From the NCBI GenBank assembly GCA_914767715.1, contig OU612066.1, positions 30,850,283 through 30,914,282 of the forward strand: a stretch of DNA of 64,000 bases. Direction: 5' to 3'. The first letter of the stretch is position 1; each line of letters starts with the position of its first letter. Shown here piece by piece: positions 36,301 to 48,700 of the stretch. The notes below the pieces were generated by a model. That model saw only the letters and a program-made list of their open reading frames with translations. It was not told the DNA's origin and did not search any database. A program made the position numbers and the translations under genes. Origin of the DNA: Membranipora membranacea (lineage: Eukaryota > Bryozoa > Gymnolaemata > Cheilostomatida > Membraniporidae).

Positions 36301-39300
36301 ACAAAATTAAAACCGCAAAGCTATGAATGATATGACAAAAAATTCCATGTGCCATTCATTACGGTGAAGTTAGACTTAAAAACTCACCCTCAAGCGGAGG
36401 AGGCTTGTAGAGAGCAGCCCTAGCACATGTGGATATAGCCTTAATTCTGACATGAGGATGAATGTCCTCCATATCTTTTATCAGGTCCTCAGGTGATGCG
36501 TCATCAAATCTCAAATTAAGATGCCACTTCGCCCTCCATTCGTCCACTATAAGAAATAAAAAACTCACTTCAGTCATGTCAGAAGATTAACTCAAGTGTT
36601 GTGGTATGGGTAACTTTGCTTTCGAAAGAAGTTGGCAGCAAACATTTGCCATAGAAATGAATAAAATCTAGAGGCAGAGATCTTTATAAAAGTTTCTTAG
36701 AATAATTTGTTATGACATGTTGATTTTCTTGCCAATAAATATCAGTAATCAGAGAGTGGTACCCTCTCACTATTCATGGTGGGCCCTTAGTGGCAAAACT
36801 AAATTATCCATGGTTAATTATGCCAGGTGATATAATAGGGGAGATTTTACTTAAACATCTATTTATACTCACCGATTCTTGAAAGGGCCTCAGAAGGTTG
36901 AAATTTCTCTACTGAGGGATTCATGGATTGTTCTATTTCTTCTACTACCCCGGCAATCATGACGCTGGACTCCTGTAATGTAAGTGAGACCACTTTTGTT
37001 TATGCAACACTAAAGTGTGGTTGAAAATATGATTCCAACACCGGATAGCCAGCTAAGGTGTAGACAATTGATAACGAGCAGTGCCCAAAGATTAAATAAT
37101 GGTTCGCTGTGCAGTATTGAAGCTCTAGCAAAGCTACCAAGGCTTCAGAGAAGATTTATAACAGGTGGTGGTACACGAACATAACATCAGAAGGGTAAGA
37201 CGAAACTTCAGGCGGACAACTAATCTGCCGGGTTTTTATATAACTATTACAATTTCTTAGTTGTTATTAGATGAATATTGAACATGATTTTTAATTACAA
37301 CTTCATGCAAGAAGACTCTCGTCAGGGTATGCTTCTTATGGAGTACATTGCTAGTGATATGAAGATCAAGCTTGATCAAATTTACGCGCTTTGCAGTTAC
37401 TAGCGTCCAACTAGAGAGCCGTCTTGTTTCTAGAGGAAGAGCAACTCTGAATGTATGAAAATTGGATCAAACTTGATCTGAGCAGGGAGTTTGGGACCTG
37501 ATATCCCAAACTCGCTGATCTGAGCAGGGAGTTTGGTACCTGATATCCCAAACTCGCTGATCTGAGCAGGGAGTTTGGTACCAAGTTCCTGATCTAAGTA
37601 ATACTGAGGTGACGTTGCAGTAAACATAAACTGTGCTAGCAGGTCTAATTCAGACTAGCATAACTGATGTTATTGTTTTCTCTACTTACTGCTTTTGCTT
37701 CAGAGCTTTTCAGCAAAGGGAACACCCCATGCAAGGACTGAATGTGACAATAAATGCTCATATGATAAAGGTGGTGACAATCTCATCATAGTGACACATG
37801 TACTTGATACACATTAAATATTTTATCTGATAGTCCAAGTGCTCAGTCAGCTGCGGATGTGAGGTTACGGTCTTACAGTATCAAACATTTGTTGAAGAAA
37901 GGAATGCTTGATACTGTGATGCCACAAACTCGCACCTGGAGCCGTTTGATTACTTTGTGAGACTTGTGATTGATATGAACATGGATTATCCAGATACTCC
38001 AACTTCAGCAATCTTAGTGAAGTTCAAGTAAAAAAATATAAGTCTTCCCATTTCATATCTGGCCTCATATCTTAATCACATACGGTTTCATATCATGTAT
38101 TTATATATATGTACCCACCTCGACAGGTTTAGGGAGACCGGTCCATCTCTGTTGCCCTTTGTTTATTTTATGTACGAGTCTGGGAGACTGATCGGTATTC
38201 TGCTGCTGAGCGGGCTGCTCCTGTGACCACTCTGTAGAGCTTCTGGGGTACTGAGTCTGACGAACTTTACAGTACTTATTGTGATTCTCCATGACAATCT
38301 CATTTTCATTTCCAAAAGCTTGATACACCTGCTGTGTGCCTGCAGGCATTACAAAAAAAAAGGTATGACATTCTGGCCAAATTGTTACCAATTCTAGAAT
38401 AGTACGTGTCCACATGTGTGTGGGGAAAACTCAAATGTTATCCTCTGTTTATTTTTGTAAAGAAAACTCCTAAAAAACCAATCAACATTCTCGAAGTTAT
38501 TCTCAATTTCCATATTGTGAAGAGTTTTATAAGCATATATATTGATATTGAAGGCTTTTACTAGATGACGTACCGGTTAGCCAGTCTCTCTGAAAGTTAT
38601 TGTCTGTCTCATATACTGTATTATCTGTAATCCTGGGATCGACAGAATCTCTGATTTTCGGCGGGGGAGGCAATTCCTGTGTCTTCACTACAATGCTCGT
38701 AGCAGTTGCATTCATAGCACCTGTCATAAAACAAAACACAATATGTTTTTAAAATGTGTGAGATTCTGAAACTTGTACAAATCTTGATGCGTTCTCGTAC
38801 TAGTTCGGTTTTGGGTCTTGACATTGGAAAAAGGGGTTCAGTTCCCCGCCTGCAGTTTGTAAGAATGAGGCTCTCAGTTGAATTGTGTTGTAGGCTGTTG
38901 GTTCGGGGTCAACGTAGCCATCACACATAACCTGATCCTATATGGAACTCTCACCGATTCATACGGCATTGTTGAGAATATAGACAACACGGTCAATATC
39001 TAACAGAGAAGTACTGTGGTAAAAGGGTTTATGAAGTTTATGCAGCTCAATAGTGGCTTGTCTAAAATCGTGTCATTACCAAAAGATAAACAAACAAGCA
39101 AATTTTGTAGTTTCCAACTTTACTTTACATATAAGCAAACAAATTGATTTGCTAGCATCCATCTGTAGTGATCAAAATCACCACATTCAGAGAATATAAG
39201 AAAAGCATAACAAGCTAAAATCTAAAAATTCAGGCAACATATATGATCAAAAATAATATTCAAGGATAAACAGAAGAAGACAAATTCTCACCAGGCTCAT

Positions 39301-42300
39301 GATTGAGCGGGTCGCTGCTGCTTTCTGCATCCGCTATGACAAATGTTGTTACCATTTTTTATTCATAATTCAGTGATATAACATCAAAGCATCGCTATTG
39401 TTACAGCAATTTATTTCTAATTGGATCCAATTGTGGATTCACAGCCTTTTACTCATGATATGTATTGATCGAGATCTCATATTTTATCTAAACAAGCAAA
39501 TAATGTATGTTATCTGAGGGATTCAAAATGGTGAAATTCAGGCGGGGGGGGGATGGTGGCTTACCCATTTCTTTCTGTTGTATTTTGATCTGTTTTTTGA
39601 TACCACCAGGTTGTCTGTAGAACGAGGCTCTGTTCTGGTCGGCATAAGGAACAGTATCCAGTTCATCCTCGTCTTCCTCCTCGTCCTTTTCCATATCATG
39701 TACTCTCTGTAACAACCTTCAATAAAAAAGAACCCTGCGCTCAAAACGGGAATATCATCAACTTAGATTGGCGTTTTTTGTAGTTGATTGAAAGCATGAA
39801 CATAAATATTTCTACAAAAAATTTAAAACAATTTTTTTGGTTTAATTATGCCTAAGTTATGCCAATATGTTGTGATATTTTATTCACTTGTCAAACTGAT
39901 CACTGGTTACAGCGAACAATCAAAAATGAGTAGTTTAGGTTGATGGATTCATAATTGAAAGATATCATCTAACCTACCTGGCGCTCTGAGTATTAGGTCT
40001 GCGAGCTACTTTCCTTGAGATGGGTTTGGGAGGAGGGTTCTCTTCATACTCTGCCATACTGTCTCTGACAAGTTCTGTGCTTGTGGGCGCTCCATGTCGA
40101 TCCATCATGTAGTCATACAGCGTCTGAAACAAAGAAAAAATTCCAGAACGGGTATCATTCATCTAGGATATTATCATCAATATATATCGCTCCTACCAGT
40201 ACCAACCTGATTCAAAATCAAATTAAGTCAGGGGAAACGTTTAAAATATTATTATAAAGACTGTGAGTCTGAACACTTAGATAAGTCTGCACCCTGCATA
40301 CAATTGAATCTTCATGGATTCTCAGGGTCAGTATGTAAATCTATCGATACTTCTTCCATTCGAATCAAACTGCACAGTCGTCTGCTCTTACCTTGTATCT
40401 CCTATCACCGGGATCAGTGCGCTGTGTGACTATCCACTGAGCTGTCGGTCTGCTGAGGATACTGAGCAGGTACTCATCCCACTGGTGCTTCTCCATCTTC
40501 TCCTTATCCTCCTTTTTCTTCTTCTTGTCTGCTTCCTCATCAGGCAGTGACTGTGACAGTGTGGCGACCTGCTGGTCACCAGGTGCTTGATGTAATGGCC
40601 TCGGAGAAGGTGACTTGCCGCCATCTCTGGGAGACTGGGATAATTTGGTAGGAGTTTTTAGTTTTTTGCGGGGATGTTCTGTCAGAAAGAATCCGCTTTC
40701 AGTTTCCTCTTCTGTAAAAATATTAATATTGTGATGAATTTCAGCTTTCAATAATGATAAAGGGTGGGTATAGTTAACATACAGCTTGAGAGATCACCCA
40801 TTCAAACAATATGCTGCACTATAAACAGTTTATGTTACATAATTATAAACAAAAATAAGTTATGTTGTAATATTGCTATTATATAACTTGCTTATGTTTA
40901 TACAATGAATGTTACAATTATCACTGAACTCAGTATCTTGATAATTCAGTCAACTCAATTGGTTGATTGAGTCGCTGCCATTATAATTCTGCACACAGAA
41001 CTCTGCCAAGTATGAGGAACAGTCTTGATGCTTAATGATTTTGGATAGTCCCATGTTGATATAGAAGCATTTGTATTTTGCGGATCTATGGAGTAAATTC
41101 ACAGAAGGTTCACAGGGCTGTAGTTTAGGAGAAGCGGTAGGGGAGGCGAATTCCCTGAGGGGGTAGGGGAGGATGTGAAGACAAGTAACACCAGGTTGGG
41201 TATTAAACTCCTCTTGAGTCCTCAGTCCCAAGCCTCCAAAGCTTTTTAATGATATAAATGTGCCACCCTAGAACTGTGGGCCTGGTGCAGAGTTGAAGTC
41301 TCTCTCTTACCTTCCTCTTCTTCTAGCTGCTGTTTCAGCAGAGTCTGTTTTTGCATCTCCATGGCTCTCTTCATTATAGCCCTCTTGATAGGTTTAAGTT
41401 TATATGGTGCTGTTTTTTTGAAGTGACATGACATGTGTCTTCTATCAGGCCCGTAATTATTAAACCTACAATGTGTAACATTTCAATTTACAAGACATGG
41501 TTTGTGTGACCATCATCCCATTGGATTTAATTCAAGTTCACAAATGGCGCATACTGTAATTTTTAGTCTGATTATAAGTTGAGATGCAAATAAAAGCTAA
41601 ATTGATGCATTTTCCAAACAGATTTTTATTTTGGGCCACTCTCGACATAACTGTATACATATTTTTATGAATAATTGTGAATATTTTTTCTTGAGTTGGA
41701 AGTCATCGGCATGGGCCCCTGGGACTTACATGCCTTTACTAATGTCCAGTATCAACCACCTCAAAACATGGTGTCCCAGGGGCCCATGGTCATCGGGTCA
41801 TATTTATGGAAATGATTTACCTGCCACTTGGGAGAGCCATTCGCTTCTCTGCTCTGGAGAGGAATTCAGATGTATCATAAGCATCATATATTGATTGTTC
41901 GTTGTATGGAATAGTGTATGGTGCCATATCCCTGATCACCTGCAGGATTCAAATACCATGATATATATTTTTATCTCATCAATAATCAAATCATCAATTA
42001 GACATAAGAACAAGGAATATCAGTACTCTGTGAGTGAATATTGCCTGTCTTGCCAAGTTTTATAAATGAAACTAAGGTCAGCTTGAGTATATATAACAAT
42101 TCGCTTCATTCCCATCAGGGAGAATTCTCCCTGTTCCCATCCACTAGTTTAACTCCTACATGGATATTGTAATGCATTTGAGTCATTGTGATTGTTGGTA
42201 AACTACTAAAAAACTGGTATAAAAAATGTAGTGAGAAGTTTAAAAGGCTATGTTCTATGTTGATTTGCCTTACCTCATTTGTAAAAGATAAACCAGTGCT

Positions 42301-42489
42301 GACACTCTTCAGTACTGGTTTAGATACTCCCTCAGGCTGTTCAGTCTTCTTTGTATACCTTGGTCCAGATGGATTGATGAATTTCAGTTGGTCTTTGATT
42401 TTCAAATCAAAATCATCAGCACCAACTTGAATCAGTGACACTTGTGTAGCACAAGGAAACATAACAGGTCTGTTTGGATTGTGAGACAT
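27350..42489 (-). CDS. HEATR4: HEAT repeat-containing protein 4
   Basis: 25 exons, in transcript order: 42274-42489, 41821-41939, 41311-41465, 40392-40711, 39978-40123, 39565-39704, 39292-39333, 38574-38720, 38119-38339, 37690-37737, 36873-36972, 36388-36546, 35844-36034, 34158-34184, 33643-33801, 32656-32778, 32085-32250, 31650-31835, 31286-31475, 30703-30919, 30311-30428, 29977-30090, 29482-29614, 28927-29185, 27350-27622. They sum to 1322 aa without a frame break. Residues 1-550 are charged and low-complexity. About 550-950 is a run of HEAT helices with the hallmark Pro/Asp...VR/VRK pattern (HPHVRIKAI, DEHAKVRLAAA, HSDVRKAAAQ, EYVSVRKEACIAA, EGVRAEACHSI). The Ser/Arg-rich C-terminal ~370 residues look disordered and end DLMDEEEI. 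One exon is only 27 nt (34158-34184). HEAT repeats form curved protein-binding solenoids; HEATR4 itself is poorly characterised. The name rests on domain architecture and partial recall of the family, so it is less certain than the exon chain. Confidence 0.82.
35096..35188. mobile_element. TA-flanked MITE, copy A (93 bp)
   Basis: The left end GACCAAGTTTGGTCCAGTTT and the right end, read in reverse, GATAAGGTTTGATCCAGTTT match over their inner parts. The left flank is TA and the right flank TG (mutated TA). In a HEATR4 intron. Confidence 0.75.
35380..35409. mobile_element. 30-bp internally deleted relic of the same MITE
   Basis: GATCAAGTTTGATC is followed directly by the opposite end (ATTGATCTTGTTC), and TA dinucleotides flank both sides. 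It looks like two terminal repeats fused with no interior. Confidence 0.65.
37364..37478. mobile_element. MITE copy D (115 bp)
   Basis: Left end GATCAAGCTTGATCAAATTT; right end reversed GATCAAGTTTGATCCAATTT. Flanks are AA and TG rather than TA. A 42-bp tandem repeat begins at its right end. Confidence 0.65.
37475..37582. repeat. 42-bp tandem repeat, 2.6 copies, each unit a hairpin
   Basis: Units start at 37475, 37517 and 37559 with GATCTGAGCAGGGAGTTTGG. Each contains GAGTTTGG...CCAAACTC around GATATC and can fold. The 42-bp length keeps reading frames open, so a repetitive peptide can be read on the minus strand; this is an artefact inside a HEATR4 intron. Confidence 0.9.
41110..41286 (+). 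repeat. interspersed repeat, copy 2
   Basis: Shares its edges with 17530-17762 (CACAGGGC, TGTAGTTTA, GGTAGGGGAGGC and CCTAGAACTGTGGGCCTG). It lies in a HEATR4 intron. Confidence 0.55.
41710..41788. repeat. 16-bp perfect inverted repeat
   Basis: CATGGGCCCCTGGGAC at 41710-41725 is matched in reverse complement at 41773-41788. It is GC-rich against an AT-rich background and sits in a HEATR4 intron, ending 33 bp from exon 41821-41939. Confidence 0.9.
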
Positions 42490-42776
42490 GATTGTGGAGG
42501 TTAGGTTTATCGTTGTTTGAATAATTGTCTATGCATATGTGTTTTAAACTGCTGCAAAACACTTAACCATTTGTCATGTTCAGAAAAATTTAATCTACAA
42601 GTTAGCCATTTTGATTTGATTTTGCTAAGCAACAATTCTTTTATTGCCTCCTTTTATCGAAGTGTGAATGTCAAGGACATTGATATCATACAAAATCTTG
42701 CTTTAGAATATATATACAGGCGTGGAAGACAGTTCAACACATCATCGTGTGTTTTTATTTCTTGCATAAAACAAGC
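42490..42776. promoter_or_regulatory. bidirectional promoter region, HEATR4 / PTDSS1
   Basis: 287 bp separate the HEATR4 start codon (-) from the PTDSS1 start codon (+). Both 5' UTRs and core promoters must overlap here unless distal 5' UTR exons exist. I see no strong TATA box on either strand. Confidence 0.6.
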
Positions 42777-45700
42777 ATGGGATTTAGGAAGAGGACGTAC
42801 AGTGCCTGCTCTGATGTCAGTGAGCATTTTTATGATATAAATGAAAAAGCTGTGGAAGACATTACCCTAGAGCTATTTTATAAGCCTCACACTATCACTG
42901 TATTGTCTTTGTCTGTCCTCTGGCTGGTTTACTTGGCATTTACAAGGTGAGTAAAATAAAACTGGCACTGGGCCACTGGGCCAGAGACTGAGTCGAGTGA
43001 GAGTCAGTGGTCCAGTCACCCTCACTCTGGCTTGGCCTGGCTGATGAGTGATGCTGACTGACTGTCAATCAACAGTATTGATTTTATTATCTTACAGCAG
43101 TGGAAGGAGCTCCACACCACTGCATTTCTGATCCTTGATATTTGATGCATTAAATTGCCTTTGGTACATTTTTGACGCTCCTCCTATCCTGCAACTCAAC
43201 ACAACCTGTTTGCTTGTATTGTAATTGTATAGACTGTGTCTGTAGTAGTGATTGGTTGGTTTGGTAGGTAGGTAAATAAGTTGTTGGTAAACTTTGTATT
43301 GTTGTTAAGTTTTCCAATTCGCAATACAATCACTCACTCTCTGCCTGTGTGTGTCATACAATTGCTGAGTGAGTTGATGGATTGAATCAAAAGGTTCTGA
43401 TGAGCGATACAGTTAGCCATGATGCGACGGCGTCTTTCTTTCCAGAGCCATACGATGGACATGCAATTGATTGAATTATAAGCAACAGATAGTTATTGAT
43501 GGTTGATAGCTAAGCCTGTTTATATTTGATGAGGGAACATTCCCATATATGTGAATGTAAAGCATACCACTCTAAGTACCATAAACTGCCGCTCTACAGG
43601 GCTGCCGTTTCTTGGCTAAGAGTGGGGAAGCCTTGAATATCTCTATGGTATATCGTATTGTATTGCAGGCCAAGTCTGTAAAGTGAACACTAGAATCATC
43701 ATGCCTGTAAGTGATGTGTTCCTTCATGACCTTTTTGCGTCTTTATGAAGTTTGTTTTGTACAAAGTCTGCTACTATGTCACGCTTCTGCGTTCTCTCCC
43801 ATAGGCCATGCCTGGTTCTCTCCTTATTCATAGGCCTACAATGCAAACCCTCGACTTCTCTTATCTTGATATTCGGTCTAGTAATTTGAGAGGGCAATTA
43901 ATAATCTCTAATGGTGCTTTGTTGCAGTCAGACTCCTTGAATGTCTTCAGAGTAGATTCATCTTGACTACCCCAAACCCTTCCAAAATTTGGGCCTTTGA
44001 ACCTGACCAGGCTTAATTACTGTCAGTCGATAATGATTGTTATATAGTGGGTTAAACTTCGGCCCAGGTTAGCATGGAGGTCCATCATTAATCGTCTTCT
44101 AACAGAAAGGGGTGGTGCTTTATGGGAAATTTCAATTTGACATAAATATTTATACCGTTATATTATTGCTAAACAATCGCTTCGTGTGCAGGTGATCATC
44201 TGTCTATTTTGAAATAGGTTATATATGGTATCCAGAAAGAAAAAAATTATACATGGTTCAGGTCTACTAACTTTGGGATTTTATCTTATCTTCATCTCAC
44301 TCATAAAACATATTTGACATCAAAATACCTGACCGTGTTTGGGCCTCTAATGATGTGCTCTGACTTTGTACATTGTATTAGTGTAAGTCTGTGGAGACGA
44401 ACTAAACCGATAGCTATTTATTCCCCATCGATGAGGATACCTGATGTACATGGGCCTATACTAGTTGACAGGTAGGCCCTGCTCTCCATTCATATAATGA
44501 TTGAAATTAGATTACTTCTAAATACTTAGACTGACAAGAATGTGACCTGAGATTGAAGTATAATGCTGATTTGATAACAACAAGCTGTAAAAGTGGTCTT
44601 GACTATCCACAAATAGAGTATTGATAAATTATATGTTTGTTGTACTGGAAGTTCTTTAAAATGCAAAATAATTGGCACTTGGCCAACTGAAATGGGGATA
44701 TGCATACTGTTGAGAGTATGGTATGATGTTTGACCCATTAAGTTGAATGGATAAAGTTACCACTAACCAGCAGTATTTGTAACCATGACTGGCATGGTAG
44801 AACCATAACACAACCTGTGTGTGTGGCTTGTGGTAGAGATTTCATAATTATTTTGAAAGAGGATATTCAGAAGAATCATTGAATATGCATCACTGCGGGT
44901 AGCCGGTCCAACAAAGAAAAGGATTTTCTGTCGTAATTGAGAAATAGATAACTATGAAACAGTAGACTGAGGGTTAGTAAGGCCACCGCTGGACAGATAC
45001 CAGATTAACCTCTAGCGTAACGCATCAAAACTCGATATATTGGCCGCTAATGTAGTAAGTAATCTAATAGTTTTGGATTACATGTATGAAATGCCAGTCC
45101 ATAGGCCCCCAAGCAAGCAATGACAAGCTGCAGCTTAAAATATCATTGTCAAAGTGTGCTGAACAGATGCATACCGTAATGTCTAGTCCTCCTAATTGGA
45201 CTGATAGAACACTTGAATATTGGAAATTTTTCTGATCTTGATACATTTCCAAACACACGCAGGCTGCGGCGGACATTGTTAGCACTTTTAAGACTCATCC
45301 TCGAGTATAAAACTCACTGTAGATCGTCTCACTGAGCAGATGGGAGGTTGGACAGTTAGGTGTTAAAGCTGACAGTGTTATTGATGGCATTGAGGTTTGT
45401 CTCTTTTGGTTTGTTCTATACATCATTCTTGACATTGTCTTGTGTTGGTTCATCAGCGCTATCTGGGCTACATGAAGGTATTGGTTTGATGTCAATAGAC
45501 TGAAATATCACATTCTGATGACTTCTGCAAAAAAATATTCATATCTCATGATGCTACATTTACAAGCGGTTTTGGTGACTTGGCAGAATTTTATCACCCC
45601 ATATTGGGTAGGTATATAATATCCCGGGACCAAATAGAACTGGATTGGTACTGGTGTATATGTCATACCTTTACTGCCTGGGGCTAGTACTGTTGCCTCG

Positions 45701-48700
45701 TGTTACTTGGTATTACTTTTTGTGACCGCAGGACAAAGAGGATGCTGTCGAGGGAGTAGTGGTATTTTTCATTCAATTAGTATTATTAGCTTTCTCGTTA
45801 TCACGGTCTAAGCTGACCATTGTATGAGCTGGCATAGGTTAGATTCTGATTGGATTCCAATTAGATGTGAAACCCCTACCTGCTATAAATACCTTTGAGG
45901 AGTCAATAGAGATTTGATGATATTTTTGTAACATCATCGAGCAGGTGGTTCCTACGTCATGTTTTGTTGTACCCTCAGTTACTCTGGTGCTGTCACTAAC
46001 CCAGGCTGTCACATTCTGATGACAGGATGACTCTGAGGTGGATCGCTCTATCTCTCATTCAGCTTGTAATGTATGCTACCTTTGTTTCTCTTACTATAAA
46101 GTTAGGCTACAATGATTCTAAAAACAACACTAATTGAACATTTGGTTATTTCGTTCAACTTTCAATTGACTATTTTGTTCCGTTTTTCTTGATTGTTCGC
46201 TTATTTATATCATATGTATTTAATTTAAGCTGTTAGTTGGTAATTGACAAATTTCATAGGGTGTCAATTACAAGTTTTAGGGTAATAGTTTAGTCCTGTA
46301 GCACCTCCTTGCCTGTCAGCACTGATCATAATTATGTATTGTTTATATCTACTAAAAAAACTCACTTCAGTTGTTACCTTGCAAGTAATACGACTGAGTG
46401 AGACTATATCCTTCCATAGTTTGTGATAATATTCAGTGCTGATAATTCCAACGGTCGATTTGTTAGGTATCTTAGTTCAGGGGTTGTTTGAATCATGCGC
46501 GGTGAGAGGTTCAGACCTCTCTTGAACGCCACAGGACAAAAGTAAGGTGCAGTCACATGGCAGGTAGAGTTTTCCACAGGACGAAGTTTTTATTTGACCT
46601 TGTTTGTCTGTTCTTTGGCAAAGGTAATGTCTATTTCTAGCAGAACACTGATCTAGTGGAAAAAAGAAGCATTGGAAATCGCATCACTTGTACGTAATCT
46701 TCATATCTCACCTGCAATCAGAAGTTTGCTATTATCAGATTTTACTTTTTGTTTCAGGGATGATTCCAGTATTGAAGGAAACATTTGGAATGGTGGTGTA
46801 TGCGTCATAATATTCTTTCTAATCATCAGTGGACTAGCCTTCCCTAACGGTGAGTAAGGAATATTTCCTCCATATAACTTGACAAGCAGTATGAGCTCTA
46901 TGACAAGCAGTATGAGTATGACCCCTTGGACACCCAGGCATGGCGCTGAGGCGATAGCAAATTGGCACATTGCTTCTTTTTCTTACTATAATGCTTTGCA
47001 TAAATAATACTGACCTATGTTATTTATTGAATATTTTTATGAATGGGCACCTAATAGTTTGTTTTGCAAATTGTTAACCCAGTCATATCAGAGATTATAA
47101 ATGTGATTCTTTTTCTAGGTCCCTTCACAAGACCTCATCCTCTGATATGGAGAAGCATATTTGGTATGTATCAGAGCCAATATCATAATCATAACCATCA
47201 CACAAATCAAATACATAATCTTACACTCTGATACTGTATGCTGATAAACAGATAGTGCTCACACCTTATTCACAAATGTTTAAAACATCTGCTGAATGAG
47301 TGCAATGTACTTTGCCTGACTTCAGTGTGTTTTAACCTCAGAAGTTGATATTTATCAGTATCACTAGTATTTAATGGATATGCAGATGATATTTTCTCAC
47401 CGAGGTAGCTGGTGGGTTGTACACTGGTTATGACATGTACTTCACCTGCTTGCCGGTCAATAGTATGAGAAAAACTGTGTGGCAGCTGCAATTTGTAACT
47501 TTCAATACTCCAGATAGTTGGTTTATAATCAGATCTTAGTTATCCCATTTAAGTTGATGTTTCGTTATAAATTAAATCTGACTGGTGTGTGAGGAATGTC
47601 AGGATGATGACAATGGGATGCAGTAACAGCATCATCAATGTACCTTCGCTGTCAACTGACAATCATGTAGCAAGTGCTTGAATAACCAAGCCTGACTGTG
47701 AAGTTAGAAGATGGACACAAGTTAGGTCATTCGGCTGTAAACATTGGTTCAGGTCTGTGTATTTAATTGTTTCAGGTTTGAGTGTACTCTACTTCATAGC
47801 ACTAGTCTTTGTAGTCTTCCAGAATTACAGCAGTGTGAGATATTTAATAGGATTTATCTGTCCTGAGCTGAAGAACTTCACACAAGTATTACCTGTAAGT
47901 TGTCCAATCATAGTAGAAATATCAGGGCAAAAGTTCTAATCTAGCATAAAATTCCCATATACACTCATCTAACTGGGAGTTCCAAAATATTGCATTGTGG
48001 GCCCTTCTGCATACCATCTTTGAGTAATAAAATTTTAGCAGTGAAATGATTGAGTGCTGTTCATGAAAGCTGCTCTGAATTTTCACCATCACCAGTGTCT
48101 ACACGGAATTTCATGGCTTATGACAGTAATTGAAATAAATCCATCCAACCATAGGGATAATCGTTAAACTCATCCCTAAATTTCTAATATCTGGTAGTTT
48201 TAGCGCTCAAACTGTACCGGGATAGCTGGTAGTATCATTCATTATCAACCACTGGAAAGTGAAAAGTGGTTGATACTGAAACTTTGTACTACCAGATATT
48301 CCGCCACAATGTAAGCGCTCAAACTAAATATCTGGATATCTGTGATACAGGATATAATCTACCATCCATCATGCTCAAAAGAGTGATATGTCAATGAGAG
48401 TTTTACTAAGAAAAGGGATTTCATGAGGATTGCAGACATTTAAATGTATTTAATATCAAATTTAATCCAAAGATTTCCCTCCCACTTGTCACTGCAGTGT
48501 AACCAGTGGGAGGGAGCAACTGAAATGCGGGCGAGCCACGTGGGAAGGAATTGTTGTCTGAGGTCTTTTTGTATATGGTATGCCTGTTTTTCTTGGTGTA
48601 GATATATGCACAGAACTGTAACAGTGTGCCCTTAGAGAGGATACTAGCCCACTTTGATGTGTACATGTTTGGACATGTAGCTGGATGGGTAGCTAAGGCT

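Noticed and set aside
37430-37627. Repetitive peptide (KLPAQISEFGIS repeated)
   Set aside because: It is the translation of a 42-bp non-coding tandem repeat within an intron; length divisible by three keeps the frame open.
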